DNA of 11,536 nt. It comes from Conexibacter sp. (GTDB taxonomy: Bacteria > Actinomycetota > Thermoleophilia > Solirubrobacterales > Solirubrobacteraceae). A model generated the notes under the pieces. That model did not search any database. It worked only from the letters and a program-made list of their open reading frames with translations, and had not been told where the DNA came from. Of the stretch, positions 1-6,258 are shown one piece after another. Position numbers and translations under genes: made by a program. Position 1 is the first letter of the stretch, and each line of letters begins with the position of its first letter. The stretch is from assembly GCA_025964295.1 (NCBI GenBank), contig JAOPZD010000276.1, positions 1-11,536 of the forward strand, given 5' to 3'.

Positions 1-1
1 C

Positions 2-622
2 GGCGTGGCCCTGGCGGGCGGCACCGCGCTGGCCGCGACCACGCCGTGGAGCCCCCAGGTCGGCGACGCCGATCGCGGGCAGCCCTCGGTCGCGCGCCCC
101 GCCTCGGTGCCCGCCGACCAGGTCGCCAGCCTCGGCGTCCTGCGGCGCGCGCAGTCCGACGCCGACCGCGCACCCGGCGTCGAGGCGCTCCTCAAGCTGC
201 TGGGCAAGGACAACAACGACGGCGTCCACCTCGACGGCGTCCGGCTCCTCCAGAAGCGTGCCGACGGCATCACCGTCCTGCTCCCCGAGACGCGGGTCGA
301 CGCCCGCCGCGATGTCCTCTGCCTCCTCTACGGCCTCGACGGAACCGACGCGACCGGCCCCTCCGCCGGCCAGAAGTGCGGCACCACGGCCGACCTCCGC
401 GCCGGCCGCATCTTCCTCGGCGCCCAGCACGCCGGCCGCCTCGAGCTCAACGGCCTCGTCCCCGACGGCGTCACCCGCGTCGACGTCCCCCTCCGCGACG
501 GCAAGACCATCTCGTCCGACGTCGCCGACAACGCGTTCCACATCGACGCCGCCGCCGCCGACGGCACCTACGAGGACGCCGCGATGCGCTGGTTCGGCGC
601 CGACGGCCGGCGCCTGCGCTGA
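2..622 (+). CDS. Partial secreted or membrane-anchored protein of unknown function (5' end missing)
   Basis: The reading frame is open from the left edge of the window to TGA at 620-622, so the true start is probably outside. A GTG at 5 could serve as an internal start but lacks visible upstream sequence. The visible N-terminus (GVALAGGTALAATTPW) looks like the end of a membrane segment or signal peptide, so export is inferred. The mature part has a short LGVLRRAQSDADR segment, then a region with two cysteines about 20 residues apart (CLLYGL...KCG), then GLVPDGVTRVDVPLRDG and a C-terminal tail. The cysteine pair followed by G-(L/V)-VP-x-GV and LxDGxT resembles the gene at 1172-1783, suggesting distant paralogues. 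I do not recognise a named family. Third-position GC is high, as expected for a real gene. Confidence 0.75.
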   Translation, partial: GVALAGGTALAATTPWSPQVGDADRGQPSVARPASVPADQVASLGVLRRAQSDADRAPGVEALLKLLGKDNNDGVHLDGVRLLQKRADGITVLLPETRVDARRDVLCLLYGLDGTDATGPSAGQKCGTTADLRAGRIFLGAQHAGRLELNGLVPDGVTRVDVPLRDGKTISSDVADNAFHIDAAAADGTYEDAAMRWFGADGRRLR

Positions 623-623
623 C

Positions 624-639
624 CCTGCCAACTGGCAGG
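624..639. terminator. Short inverted repeat just after the first gene, possible weak terminator or operator
   Basis: CCTGCCA-AC-TGGCAGG is a perfect 7-bp inverted repeat starting 2 nt after the stop at 622. A short TTTT run follows at 647-650. It also lies 9 nt upstream of the -35 box at 649, so it could equally be an operator for the downstream promoter. The sequence does not decide between the two. Confidence 0.35.
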
Positions 640-648
640 CCATGGGTT

Positions 649-677
649 TTGACACACGCGTGCACCGCTTATAGGTT
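649..677 (+). promoter_or_regulatory. Housekeeping-type promoter of the secreted-protein pair
   Basis: TTGACA (649-654) is a perfect -35 hexamer. After exactly 17 nt comes TAGGTT (672-677), a -10 of the form often used by actinobacterial principal sigma factors. An overlapping TATAGG at 670 would give a 15-nt spacer. The site is in an intergenic stretch that is notably less GC-rich than the rest, and transcription would start near 683-685, about 85 nt before the GTG at 769. Confidence 0.7.
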
Positions 678-680
678 GGG

Positions 681-732
681 CTCGCGATCGCGCAGCGCTC
701 GTTATCACTAACGAGTATCACGCGATAGCGAG
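681..732 (+). promoter_or_regulatory. Large imperfect hairpin or operator at the predicted transcript start
   Basis: Two nested inverted repeats share one axis. The outer arms are 681-692 and 721-732 (12 positions, 11 paired, one G/A mismatch). The inner arms are 698-704 and 709-715 (CTCGTTA-TCAC-TAACGAG, perfect, 4-nt loop). A 5 x 5 internal loop separates them. TATCAC occurs twice, at 703-708 and 716-721, and the left arm itself contains the palindrome CGCGATCGCG (683-692). It begins where the promoter at 649-677 would start transcription, so it is either a 5'-UTR structure or a protein-binding site over +1. Confidence 0.55.
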
Positions 733-768
733 AAGGGTTTCGACTCACCGATCTAAAGGGGGAAGAGC

Positions 769-1179
769 GTGCACTACACCGCACGTGCTCCGCGCCGCAG
801 CAGGCGTGGATGGCGGGTGCTCTTGAGCGCCTGCGCCGCAGCACTCGCCGTGGCGGCGACCGCCGTGGCGACCGACTTCTCTGACCATTACCTGCAGGGG
901 CAGGGGATGAGCGCAGGGAACTCCTACGCCTGGAGCGTCGCGCACAACAACACGTACTACGTCGAGACGGTCAGCGACCACACGGCGTGCCCGGCCTACG
1001 ACCAGGGTCACTCCGGCTACTTCAGCGGGGCGCCGGCCGACTTCGTGCTGTCGATCTGCGGCCCGGGGACGTCGGGCTGGAGCCACGGCAACAGCGGGGC
1101 GTGGCGGGGCGCGGCGTTCAACCCGAACAGCGCGACGTTCGACAACTTCTCCGACGCGCACGTGAGCTGGCATGGCTAG
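769..1179 (+). CDS. Small secreted protein of unknown function
   Basis: This 136-residue protein starts at GTG 769, chosen because a good purine-rich site (AAAGGGGGAAG, 755-765) lies just upstream. It has a basic N-terminus (RAPRRSRRGWR), a hydrophobic stretch at about residues 17-34 and a plausible signal-peptidase site after AVA at about residue 34, so I infer secretion. The predicted mature part is about 100 residues, rich in Gly, Ser, Asn, His and aromatic residues. It has two cysteines (about 74 and 97) that could form one disulfide. I do not recognise a family and see no catalytic motif. Its stop overlaps the next start in ATGGCTAG, so the pair is probably co-transcribed and translationally coupled from the promoter at 649-677. 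Confidence 0.8.
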   Translation: MHYTARAPRRSRRGWRVLLSACAAALAVAATAVATDFSDHYLQGQGMSAGNSYAWSVAHNNTYYVETVSDHTACPAYDQGHSGYFSGAPADFVLSICGPGTSGWSHGNSGAWRGAAFNPNSATFDNFSDAHVSWHG

Positions 1180-1783
1180 GCCGATGCCGCGGTTGCTCGT
1201 GACGTTGCTCGCCATGGCCGCGACGGCCGTGGCGCTGTGGGCGCTTAGCTCGCACCCGACCAAGGCCGGCGCCGCGTCGGCCGACGCCGACGCCATCACG
1301 GCCGCGCTGGCGCGCAGCTACCCGGTGCTCGGGCATCCCGGCTCGTCCCGCGATCTGGGGACCGGCCGGCCGACGACCGTCGCGGACCTGGCCAAGGACA
1401 TGCCCAGCCTGCTGCCACTCAAGGGCCGGATCCTCGGCGCGGACGCCGCTCGGACCCTCGTCCTCGTGCCGCGGATCGACGGGCAGATCTGCCTCGTGCA
1501 GCTGCTGGCCTCCGGCGACGCCGGGATCAACTGCAACACCCCCGACAAGACGCCGATCCTGCTCAACTACGGGCGGGCGACGGGCGTGGTGCCCGCCGGC
1601 GTCGCGCAGGTGACGTTCACGCTCGCCGACGGGACGACGAGCACGATCAAGCCGGACGCCGACGGTCGCTACGACGCGCCCGCGGAGGCGACCTCGGCAC
1701 GATTCACGGCCGGCGGTACGCCGGCGGAGATCGAGCTCCTGCCGGCCAGCGCCAGGCCGGCCGGTGTCACCGAGGCGCAGTAG
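1172..1783 (+). CDS. Secreted or membrane-anchored protein, probable paralogue of the first gene
   Basis: This 203-residue protein starts at ATG 1172, inside the end of the preceding gene (8-nt overlap). An N-terminal hydrophobic segment (about residues 8-25, LLVTLLAMAATAVALWAL) after a short basic start indicates a signal peptide or a single anchor. The body carries two cysteines about 20 residues apart (QICLVQLL...INCNTP). They are followed by GVVPAGVAQVTFTLADGTTS and a C-terminal beta-rich tail. The same order of Cys-Cys, VPxGV and LxDG occurs in the gene ending at 622, which supports distant homology. No named family is recognised. A strong hairpin follows 16 nt after the stop, closing the two-gene unit. 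Confidence 0.8.
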   Translation: MARPMPRLLVTLLAMAATAVALWALSSHPTKAGAASADADAITAALARSYPVLGHPGSSRDLGTGRPTTVADLAKDMPSLLPLKGRILGADAARTLVLVPRIDGQICLVQLLASGDAGINCNTPDKTPILLNYGRATGVVPAGVAQVTFTLADGTTSTIKPDADGRYDAPAEATSARFTAGGTPAEIELLPASARPAGVTEAQ

Positions 1784-1799
1784 CGCCGCGCGGTGCAGG

Positions 1800-1828
1800 G
1801 GAGGCCGGGTGCGATGCGCCCGGCCTCC
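1800..1828. terminator. Strong hairpin terminator, possibly bidirectional
   Basis: GGAGGCCGGG (1800-1809) and CCCGGCCTCC (1819-1828) are perfect 10-bp arms. With a G.U pair the stem extends inward to about 13 bp around a GAT loop. There is no T-tract, as is common for hairpin terminators in GC-rich actinobacteria. It lies between converging genes ending at 1783 (+) and 1852 (-), so it could serve both. Confidence 0.7.
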
Positions 1829-1851
1829 GCGCCGTGCTCGCCGCCGTCGCG

Positions 1852-2034
1852 CTAGCGCGCGCGCCGCGACGGCGGGGCGATGGAGGTCCTGCGGCGGGCC
1901 TCCTCGTCGCGGAGGCGGCGGGCGAGGGTGAGCTTGGCGTCGACCTGGGCGGCGAGGTCGGTGGCGGACGGGTTGTTGTCGTCCTTGGTGCGGAGGAGGG
2001 TGCCGAGGGATGGGAGTGCCGGGAGGGAGGCCAT
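1852..2034 (-). CDS. Small protein of unknown function (60 aa)
   Basis: The frame from ATG 2034 to TAG at 1854-1852 encodes 60 residues. Almost every third codon position is G or C, with the codon choices of the neighbouring real genes (CTC, GCC, GAC, AAG, CGC). The middle, DLAAQVDAKLTLARRLRDEE, is strongly charged and probably helical or coiled, and the C-terminus is basic (RRRTSIAPPSRRAR). An in-frame GTG at 2088 would add 18 residues and has a GGGGGA about 10 nt upstream. ATG 2034 has no visible ribosome site, so the start is uncertain. I do not recognise a family. It lies downstream of the polymerase gene on the same strand, separated by about 100 nt and a small hairpin. Confidence 0.5.
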   Translation of the reverse strand: MASLPALPSLGTLLRTKDDNNPSATDLAAQVDAKLTLARRLRDEEARRRTSIAPPSRRAR

Positions 2035-2098
2035 GGTGTGGTGATCGGCGCGCCGGGCGCCGGAGGCGAGGGCCCGGGTACTCCGCACGACGTGGGGA

Positions 2099-2114
2099 TC
2101 CCCCAGGCGGGGGA
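2099..2114 (-). terminator. GC hairpin after the polymerase gene
   Basis: TCCCCC-AGGC-GGGGGA forms a perfect 6-bp stem with a 4-nt loop, 20 nt past the stop of the LigD-type gene. It has no T-run. It could end the kinase-polymerase transcript or act as a weak attenuator before the small ORF at 1852-2034. Confidence 0.4.
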
Positions 2115-2134
2115 CCGCCCGCCCGCGCGAGAGC

Positions 2135-3004
2135 TCAGCCGCGGGGCAGCGCGCGCGCCGAGGCCGCGATGCCGGCCCACGGGTCCCCGCCGAGCGCGTC
2201 GAGCCGGTCCATCACCGTCCGCAGCGTCCAGGCGTCGGGCGCCAGCGCGTCGTCCTCGAGCTCCTCCCAGCGCAGCGGCGTCGCCACCGGCGCGTGCGGC
2301 CGCGGCCGCGGCGCGTAGGGCGGAACGACGGTCTGCGCCGGCCCGTTGCGCGCGACGTCGAGGTAGATCCGCTCGTCGCGCTTGGCCTTGCGGAACTCGG
2401 TGGTCAGCTCGTCGGGATGCGCCTCGCCCAGCCGCGCGGCGAACGCCCGGACCCACGCCAGGACGTCCTCGGCCGCCCGCGTGCGCTTGAGCGGGACGAC
2501 CACGTGGATGCCGCGCGAGCCCGTGACCATCGCGAACGGCTCCAGCCCCTCCTCGCGCAGCGCCGCCCCGCACGCCAGCGCCGCCCGGCGGACCGCGGCG
2601 AAGTCGTCCAGCGACGGGTCGAGGTCGATCACGAGCCGGTCCGGGCGGTCCAGCCGATCGGCCCGCGCGGTGAAGACGTGCGGCGTGACGCAGCCCTGCT
2701 GGGCCAGCCACTGCAGCGTCTCCCGGTCGTTGGCGAGCACGTGGTGCACGACGCCCCCGTGCTTGGGCACCTCGACCGTCCGGACCCACTCCGGCGCCCC
2801 CTTGGGGACCTCCTTCTGGAAGAACCCGCCCTCGCCGACCGCCCCCCGGAACCGCTGCAGCGACACCGGCCGGTCCCGGACGTGCGGGACCATGACGTCG
2901 GCGATCGCGCCGAAGTAGTCATACAGGTCGCGCTTGGTCAGGCCGTCCTCGGGCCACAGCAGCCGCTCGGGATGGGTCAGGCGGACCGTCGGCGGCGCGC
3001 TCAC
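2135..3004 (-). CDS. ligD: LigD-type primase-polymerase domain protein (stand-alone)
   Basis: This 289-residue protein is a complete LigD polymerase domain with no ligase or nuclease domain in the same gene. The family (archaeo-eukaryotic primase superfamily) adds nucleotides at DNA ends during Ku-dependent end joining. Visible motifs are the N-terminal LTHPERLLWPEDGLTKRDL, the metal-binding pair VIDLDPS (D127 and D129), the nucleotide-binding TGSRGIHVVVPL (H167) and the third acidic site RIYLDVARN (D216). They are followed by the family's PPYAPRPRPHAPVATPLRWEEL-like stretch. All catalytic acids are present, so it should be active. The start is GTG 3004, which overlaps the kinase stop in GTGA, indicating translational coupling. 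No ku or ligase gene is in the window, so a role in end joining is inferred from the family. Confidence 0.9.
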   Translation of the reverse strand: MSAPPTVRLTHPERLLWPEDGLTKRDLYDYFGAIADVMVPHVRDRPVSLQRFRGAVGEGGFFQKEVPKGAPEWVRTVEVPKHGGVVHHVLANDRETLQWLAQQGCVTPHVFTARADRLDRPDRLVIDLDPSLDDFAAVRRAALACGAALREEGLEPFAMVTGSRGIHVVVPLKRTRAAEDVLAWVRAFAARLGEAHPDELTTEFRKAKRDERIYLDVARNGPAQTVVPPYAPRPRPHAPVATPLRWEELEDDALAPDAWTLRTVMDRLDALGGDPWAGIAASARALPRG

Positions 3005-4500
3005 TGAAAGAGGACCAGCTCGGAGATCGACGCCTGCCCCGACGGCGGCAGCTTGGTGATCCACACGAGGTAGTAGCGGAACTTCTGCCCGGCGGTGTCG
3101 AGCTGGAGCGACAGGTTCTTCTTGTCGGCGGTGAAGCTCGTGCCGAGGTCCTTCCACCCGGCCAGCGCCTTGGGCGCCGCGCCGCCGACCGCGTTGGCGA
3201 CGTAGATCTTGCCCTGCCAGCCCGTGGTCGGCGTGCGGATGTCCAGGCGCTTGCCCACGACGCCGGGCTTGGCGTCGACGTAGATCCCGACGCCGTCCTT
3301 GGTCAGCCCGTCCGGGTAGGTCTCGGTCGACCACGACGTGCCCGGGTCGTCGTCCAGCACCCGGCCGACGTCGCGCGGGTGCTCGCCGTCGCCGCCGATG
3401 GGATCGAAGTCGTGCGCGCGCGACTGGCCCAGGGACACCGTCTTGAGCCCCGCCGCCGGCGCCGACTTGACCACCGCGTGCTGGCCCGTCCCGCGCTGGG
3501 TGTGGTCGGCCAGGAGGTAGACCGCGACGGCCGCGACCGCGGCGATGACCACCAGCGCCGCCACCAGCCGCACCGGATGGGTGACCCGCGTCGGCAGCCG
3601 CCGCCGCGCGCTGGGCGGCAGCGTGCGCAGGACCGCCGTCGCCTCGCCGGTCGACTGGCCGCTGCGCTGCGTCTCGATCGCCAGGACCTCCTCGAGGTCG
3701 GCGATCAGCGCGCGGTCGTCGGGGTAGCGCGCCGACGTCTCCTTCGCCGTCGCGCGCTCGAGCACCGCGGCCAGCGCGTTGGAGACCTCGGGGCGGCGCA
3801 GCTGCACGTCGGGCAGCTGCTCGCGGACGTGCTTCATCGCCACGGCGACCTGGTTGTCGCCCTTGAACGGCACGTCGCCGGTCAGCATCTCGAACAGCAC
3901 GATGCCCAGCGAGTAGAGGTCGCTCTGGCCCGTCACCGCATGGCCCAGGGCCTGCTCGGGCGAGACGTAGTCGGTCGTGCCCAGGACGCGGCCGTCGGCG
4001 GTCAGCCCCTCCTGGTCGAGCGTCCGCGCGATCCCGAAGTCGGTGACCTTCGCCGAGCCCTCCTCGTCGACGAGCACGTTCTGGGGCTTGACGTCGCGGT
4101 GGACGATCCCGCGGTCGTGGGCGACGCCGAGCGCCCGCGCGATCTCGATCGCGTAGGCGATCGACTCCTGGATCGGCAGCCGCCCGTGGCGCCGGATCCG
4201 GTCCTTGAGCGTCTCGCCCTCGACGTACTCGAAGACGATGTAGGGCGTGTTGTCGTCCTCGCCCGCGTCGATGACCGTGACGATGTGCGGGTGGTTGAGC
4301 TGCGCGACCGCCCGCGCCTCGCGCCGGAAGCGCTCCAGCTGGTCGGAGTCCGAGGCGATCTCGCGGTGCATGAGCTTGATCGCGACCTGGCGCTCCAGGA
4401 CCGTGTCGAAGGCGCGGTAGACCGTCGACATCCCTCCCGTGCCGATTTGGGCGTCCAGCCGATAGCGGCCGTTGAGGAGCGTGCCGACCTGCGAGCTCAC
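3001..4500 (-). CDS. PknB-type transmembrane Ser/Thr kinase with discoidin-like ectodomain
   Basis: This 499-residue protein has a cytoplasmic kinase domain at about residues 13-275. It shows a glycine loop (IGTGGMSTVY, 19-28), lysine VAIK (K42), catalytic HRDVKPQN (134-141), DFG (154-156) and SPE (180-182), so it should be catalytically active. A basic juxtamembrane segment precedes one membrane helix at about 312-331. The outside part (about 332-499) resembles an F5/8 type C (discoidin-like) carbohydrate-binding fold. The clue is VLDDDPGTSWSTETYPDG followed by a beta-rich tail; there are no PASTA repeats. It is therefore likely a surface-sensing receptor kinase, but the ligand is unknown. 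The GTG start at 4500 has no Shine-Dalgarno sequence. A possible -10 (CACAAT, 4513-4508) would place +1 near the start codon. The 3' end overlaps the polymerase gene by 4 nt. Confidence 0.92.
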   Translation of the reverse strand: MSSQVGTLLNGRYRLDAQIGTGGMSTVYRAFDTVLERQVAIKLMHREIASDSDQLERFRREARAVAQLNHPHIVTVIDAGEDDNTPYIVFEYVEGETLKDRIRRHGRLPIQESIAYAIEIARALGVAHDRGIVHRDVKPQNVLVDEEGSAKVTDFGIARTLDQEGLTADGRVLGTTDYVSPEQALGHAVTGQSDLYSLGIVLFEMLTGDVPFKGDNQVAVAMKHVREQLPDVQLRRPEVSNALAAVLERATAKETSARYPDDRALIADLEEVLAIETQRSGQSTGEATAVLRTLPPSARRRLPTRVTHPVRLVAALVVIAAVAAVAVYLLADHTQRGTGQHAVVKSAPAAGLKTVSLGQSRAHDFDPIGGDGEHPRDVGRVLDDDPGTSWSTETYPDGLTKDGVGIYVDAKPGVVGKRLDIRTPTTGWQGKIYVANAVGGAAPKALAGWKDLGTSFTADKKNLSLQLDTAGQKFRYYLVWITKLPPSGQASISELVLFQ

Positions 4501-4558
4501 GAGTTCTATTGTGCTGGGTTCGCCCCCGGGTGGCGATCACCTACCCGCAGACGACCAC

Positions 4559-4580
4559 GGGCCGCCCCGGAGGGCGGCCC
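4559..4580 (-). terminator. Terminator after flagellin
   Basis: GGGCCGCCC (4559-4567), loop CGGA and GGGCGGCCC (4572-4580) make a perfect 9-bp GC stem. It lies 29 nt past the flagellin stop and about 60 nt upstream of the kinase start on the same strand, so it separates the flagellar unit from the kinase unit. No long T-tract follows. Confidence 0.75.
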
Positions 4581-4609
4581 GCGATCGGACAGAGAGCTCG
4601 CGCCCGGGG

Positions 4610-5416
4610 TTACCCGAGCAGCTTCAGGACGCTCTGGGGCGACTGGTTGGCCTGCGACAGCATGGCCGTGCCGGCCTGCTGCAGGATCTGCATCTTGGTC
4701 AGGTTCACCATCTCCTCGGCCATGTCGACGTCGCGGATGCGCGACTCGGCGGCCGTCAGGTTCTCCTGGTAGGCGGCGGACACCGACAGGGTGTGGTCGA
4801 GGCGGTTCTGGACCGCGCCCATCTCACCGCGGGCGGCCGAGACGGCCGTGATGGCCGCGTCGATCTCCGAGATGTCGGTGTTGTTGGCCGCGCCGAGCAC
4901 CGCGTAGGAGGTGCCGACCGCGTTGCCCAGGTTCAGGAACGTGATCCCGATCTGCTCGTTGTCGTTGGCGCCGACCTGGAACGAGACCGTCGCCGAGCCG
5001 TCGAGCAGGTGGATCCCGTTGAACTGGGCCTGCGTGCCGATGCGGCCGATCTCGGAGGCGAGCTGGTCGACCTCGTTCTGGATCGAGGCGCGGGCGGTGT
5101 CGTCGATGGAGCCGTTCTTGTACTGCACGGCCAGCTCGCGGATCCGCTGGAGCATCGAGTGGACCTCGTCCAGGTTGCCTTCTGCGGTCTGGACCATCGA
5201 CACGCCGTCCTGGATGTTCCGCTGGGCCTGTGCCAGGCCGCGGATCTGTGAGCGCATGGACTCGGAGATGCCGAGGCCGGCGGCGTCGTCTGCCGCGCGG
5301 TTGATGCGGTAGCCCGACGAGAGCTTCTCCATCGATGCCGAGATCTTGGCCGTGTTGGCCTGCAGATTCCGGGTGGCGTTCATCGCCTCGACGTTGTGCG
5401 TGATGCGAAGGGACAT
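4610..5416 (-). CDS. fliC: Flagellin, short form
   Basis: This 268-residue flagellin forms the filament after export through the flagellar type III system. The N-terminal D0/D1 part (about residues 1-140) shows MSLRITHNVEAMNATRNL, LSSGYRINRAADDAAGLGIS and NIQDGVSMVQTAEG. The C-terminal part (about 185-268) shows RGEMGAVQNRLDHT, AESRIRDVDMAEEMVNLTK and QANQSPQSVLKLLG. Only about 45 residues lie between them, so the exposed D2/D3 domains are essentially missing. This is a minimal flagellin like Bacillus Hag. The start ATG at 5416 has AAAGGA 9 nt upstream, within a GGA-rich leader suggesting CsrA control. It is the last gene before a terminator and is 62 nt downstream of csrA, with no sigma-28 box visible in that gap. 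Confidence 0.97.
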   Translation of the reverse strand: MSLRITHNVEAMNATRNLQANTAKISASMEKLSSGYRINRAADDAAGLGISESMRSQIRGLAQAQRNIQDGVSMVQTAEGNLDEVHSMLQRIRELAVQYKNGSIDDTARASIQNEVDQLASEIGRIGTQAQFNGIHLLDGSATVSFQVGANDNEQIGITFLNLGNAVGTSYAVLGAANNTDISEIDAAITAVSAARGEMGAVQNRLDHTLSVSAAYQENLTAAESRIRDVDMAEEMVNLTKMQILQQAGTAMLSQANQSPQSVLKLLG

Positions 5417-5438
5417 CCTTTGTCGTCCTTTCCTGTCC
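5411..5438 (-). promoter_or_regulatory. Candidate CsrA-binding site over the flagellin ribosome site and start codon
   Basis: On the coding strand the 23 nt ending at the start codon contain four GGA triplets (first bases at 5438, 5433, 5428, 5418). The last one is part of GGATG at the start. GGAC (5428-5425) can pair with GTCC (5414-5411), leaving the 10-nt loop GACAAAGGAT. That presents GGA in a loop, the usual form of a CsrA site. ACAAAGGATGT is close to the known CsrA consensus core ACARGGATGT, with one extra A. CsrA repression of flagellin mRNA, relieved by FliW, is known in Bacillus and Campylobacter; its operation here is inferred. Confidence 0.6.
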
Positions 5439-5464
5439 TTGGAGGGAGTGGTGCTGGGAGGGAG

Positions 5465-5482
5465 CTAGCGAGGTGGCGCTAG
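5465..5482 (-). other. Hairpin overlapping the csrA stop codon
   Basis: CTAGCG-AGGTGG-CGCTAG is a perfect 6-bp stem with a 6-nt loop spanning the csrA stop (5481-5479). It may be an RNA processing or attenuation element between csrA and flagellin. It is short, and its function is not shown. Confidence 0.35.
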
Positions 5483-5712
5483 GACTTCTTGGAGGGCGCC
5501 GGGACGTCGTCCGGGAGCTGGTCGACGTCTGACGCTGCGGCGGCACGGTTCTCCGCCTGGACTGCTGCCCAGATCTCCTCCCGGTACACCGGGATGGACT
5601 TCGGGGCGGCGATGCCGATGCGCACGCTCGAGCCACTGACCTCGATCACTTCGACCACGACGTCGTCTCCGACCATGATCTTCTCGCCGGGACGGCGGGT
5701 GATGATGAGCAT
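5479..5712 (-). CDS. csrA: Carbon storage/translational regulator CsrA
   Basis: This 77-residue RNA-binding dimer represses translation by binding GGA in loops near ribosome sites. The fold is complete: [27 protein letters not shown], then [20 protein letters not shown]6, R7 and the key R44 in VYREEI are at the canonical positions. A tail of about 30 residues ([10 protein letters not shown], then an acidic and proline-containing end) resembles the C-terminal extension that FliW contacts in Bacillus-type CsrA. The start is ATG 5712, with a strong AAGGAGGA (5728-5721) 8 nt upstream. That site can partly fold with the following bases (GAGG-AAT-CCTC, 5725-5715), which might modulate its own translation. 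It lies 52 nt after fliW and 62 nt before flagellin, its expected main target. Confidence 0.97.
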   Translation of the reverse strand: MLIITRRPGEKIMVGDDVVVEVIEVSGSSVRIGIAAPKSIPVYREEIWAAVQAENRAAAASDVDQLPDDVPAPSKKS

Positions 5713-5764
5713 TTGAGGATTCCTCCTTGGATTCCGAGGCGGGGGTTCGAGCGTACAGAGAGGG

Positions 5765-6217
5765 CTAGGCGGCCTTCGTCGACGGCTCCTCCTGGAGGCC
5801 GGCGAAGAGCGGAGCGCGGACGGGGGCGTCCGGGGTCTGGTTGATGACCTGATGGCCCTGGTTGCCCACGACGAGGATCGGCGCGCGGAGGTTGGCGCAG
5901 AAGTCCTCGAGTGCGGCGGCGGACCGGACGGTCACGTAGACCATGGCGTCCTCGGGGCCGGAGACCCCGATGCGCTCGGCCTCGTCGTCGGACAGCTCGA
6001 GCTCGTAGCCCTCGAAGAACCGCCAGGGGCTCGTCACGGGAACTGCTAGCTCGGGGTCGTCCATCGAGTGCAGCCAGACGAACGCGGACTCCTCGCTGCG
6101 AGCGAGGAGGGCGAAGCGCCGGCCGCCGAGGCCGATGAGGCCGTTGGGGAAGTCGAGCACAGCCTCGGCGGGGATCTGAAGCTCCCCGAAGCGGCTCGAC
6201 TGGAGCGTAACTGCCAT
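5765..6217 (-). CDS. fliW: Flagellar assembly factor FliW
   Basis: This 150-residue protein binds either flagellin or CsrA. Free FliW sequesters CsrA and releases flagellin translation. Recognisable features are the start [20 protein letters not shown], the family motif [39 protein letters not shown] and the end [19 protein letters not shown] chose ATG 6217 because GGAGG lies 10 nt upstream and the length matches the family. An earlier in-frame ATG at 6262 overlaps the flgL stop (ATGA), would add 15 residues, and has no ribosome site. Placement between flgL and csrA matches the flgK-flgL-fliW-csrA order known from Bacillus. Confidence 0.95.
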   Translation of the reverse strand: MAVTLQSSRFGELQIPAEAVLDFPNGLIGLGGRRFALLARSEESAFVWLHSMDDPELAVPVTSPWRFFEGYELELSDDEAERIGVSGPEDAMVYVTVRSAAALEDFCANLRAPILVVGNQGHQVINQTPDAPVRAPLFAGLQEEPSTKAA

Positions 6218-6258
6218 GTGGGAGTCGCCTCCATTGTTGGGGTTGTTCAGTCCCTGGC

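Noticed and set aside
769..880. Twin-arginine (Tat) signal on the small secreted protein
   Set aside because: RRSRRGW has paired arginines but lacks the S/T-RR-x-F-L-K pattern; an ordinary Sec signal is the simpler reading.
2135..4540. A single 801-residue minus-strand frame apparently joining a kinase-length region to LigD
   Set aside because: Only the C-terminal 289 residues are real. The N-terminal part is Arg/Pro/Ala-rich shadow of the kinase, which is in another frame with intact motifs.
3379..4851. 490-residue plus-strand frame
   Set aside because: Antisense to the kinase and flagellin genes, with no recognisable domain; a GC-driven shadow.
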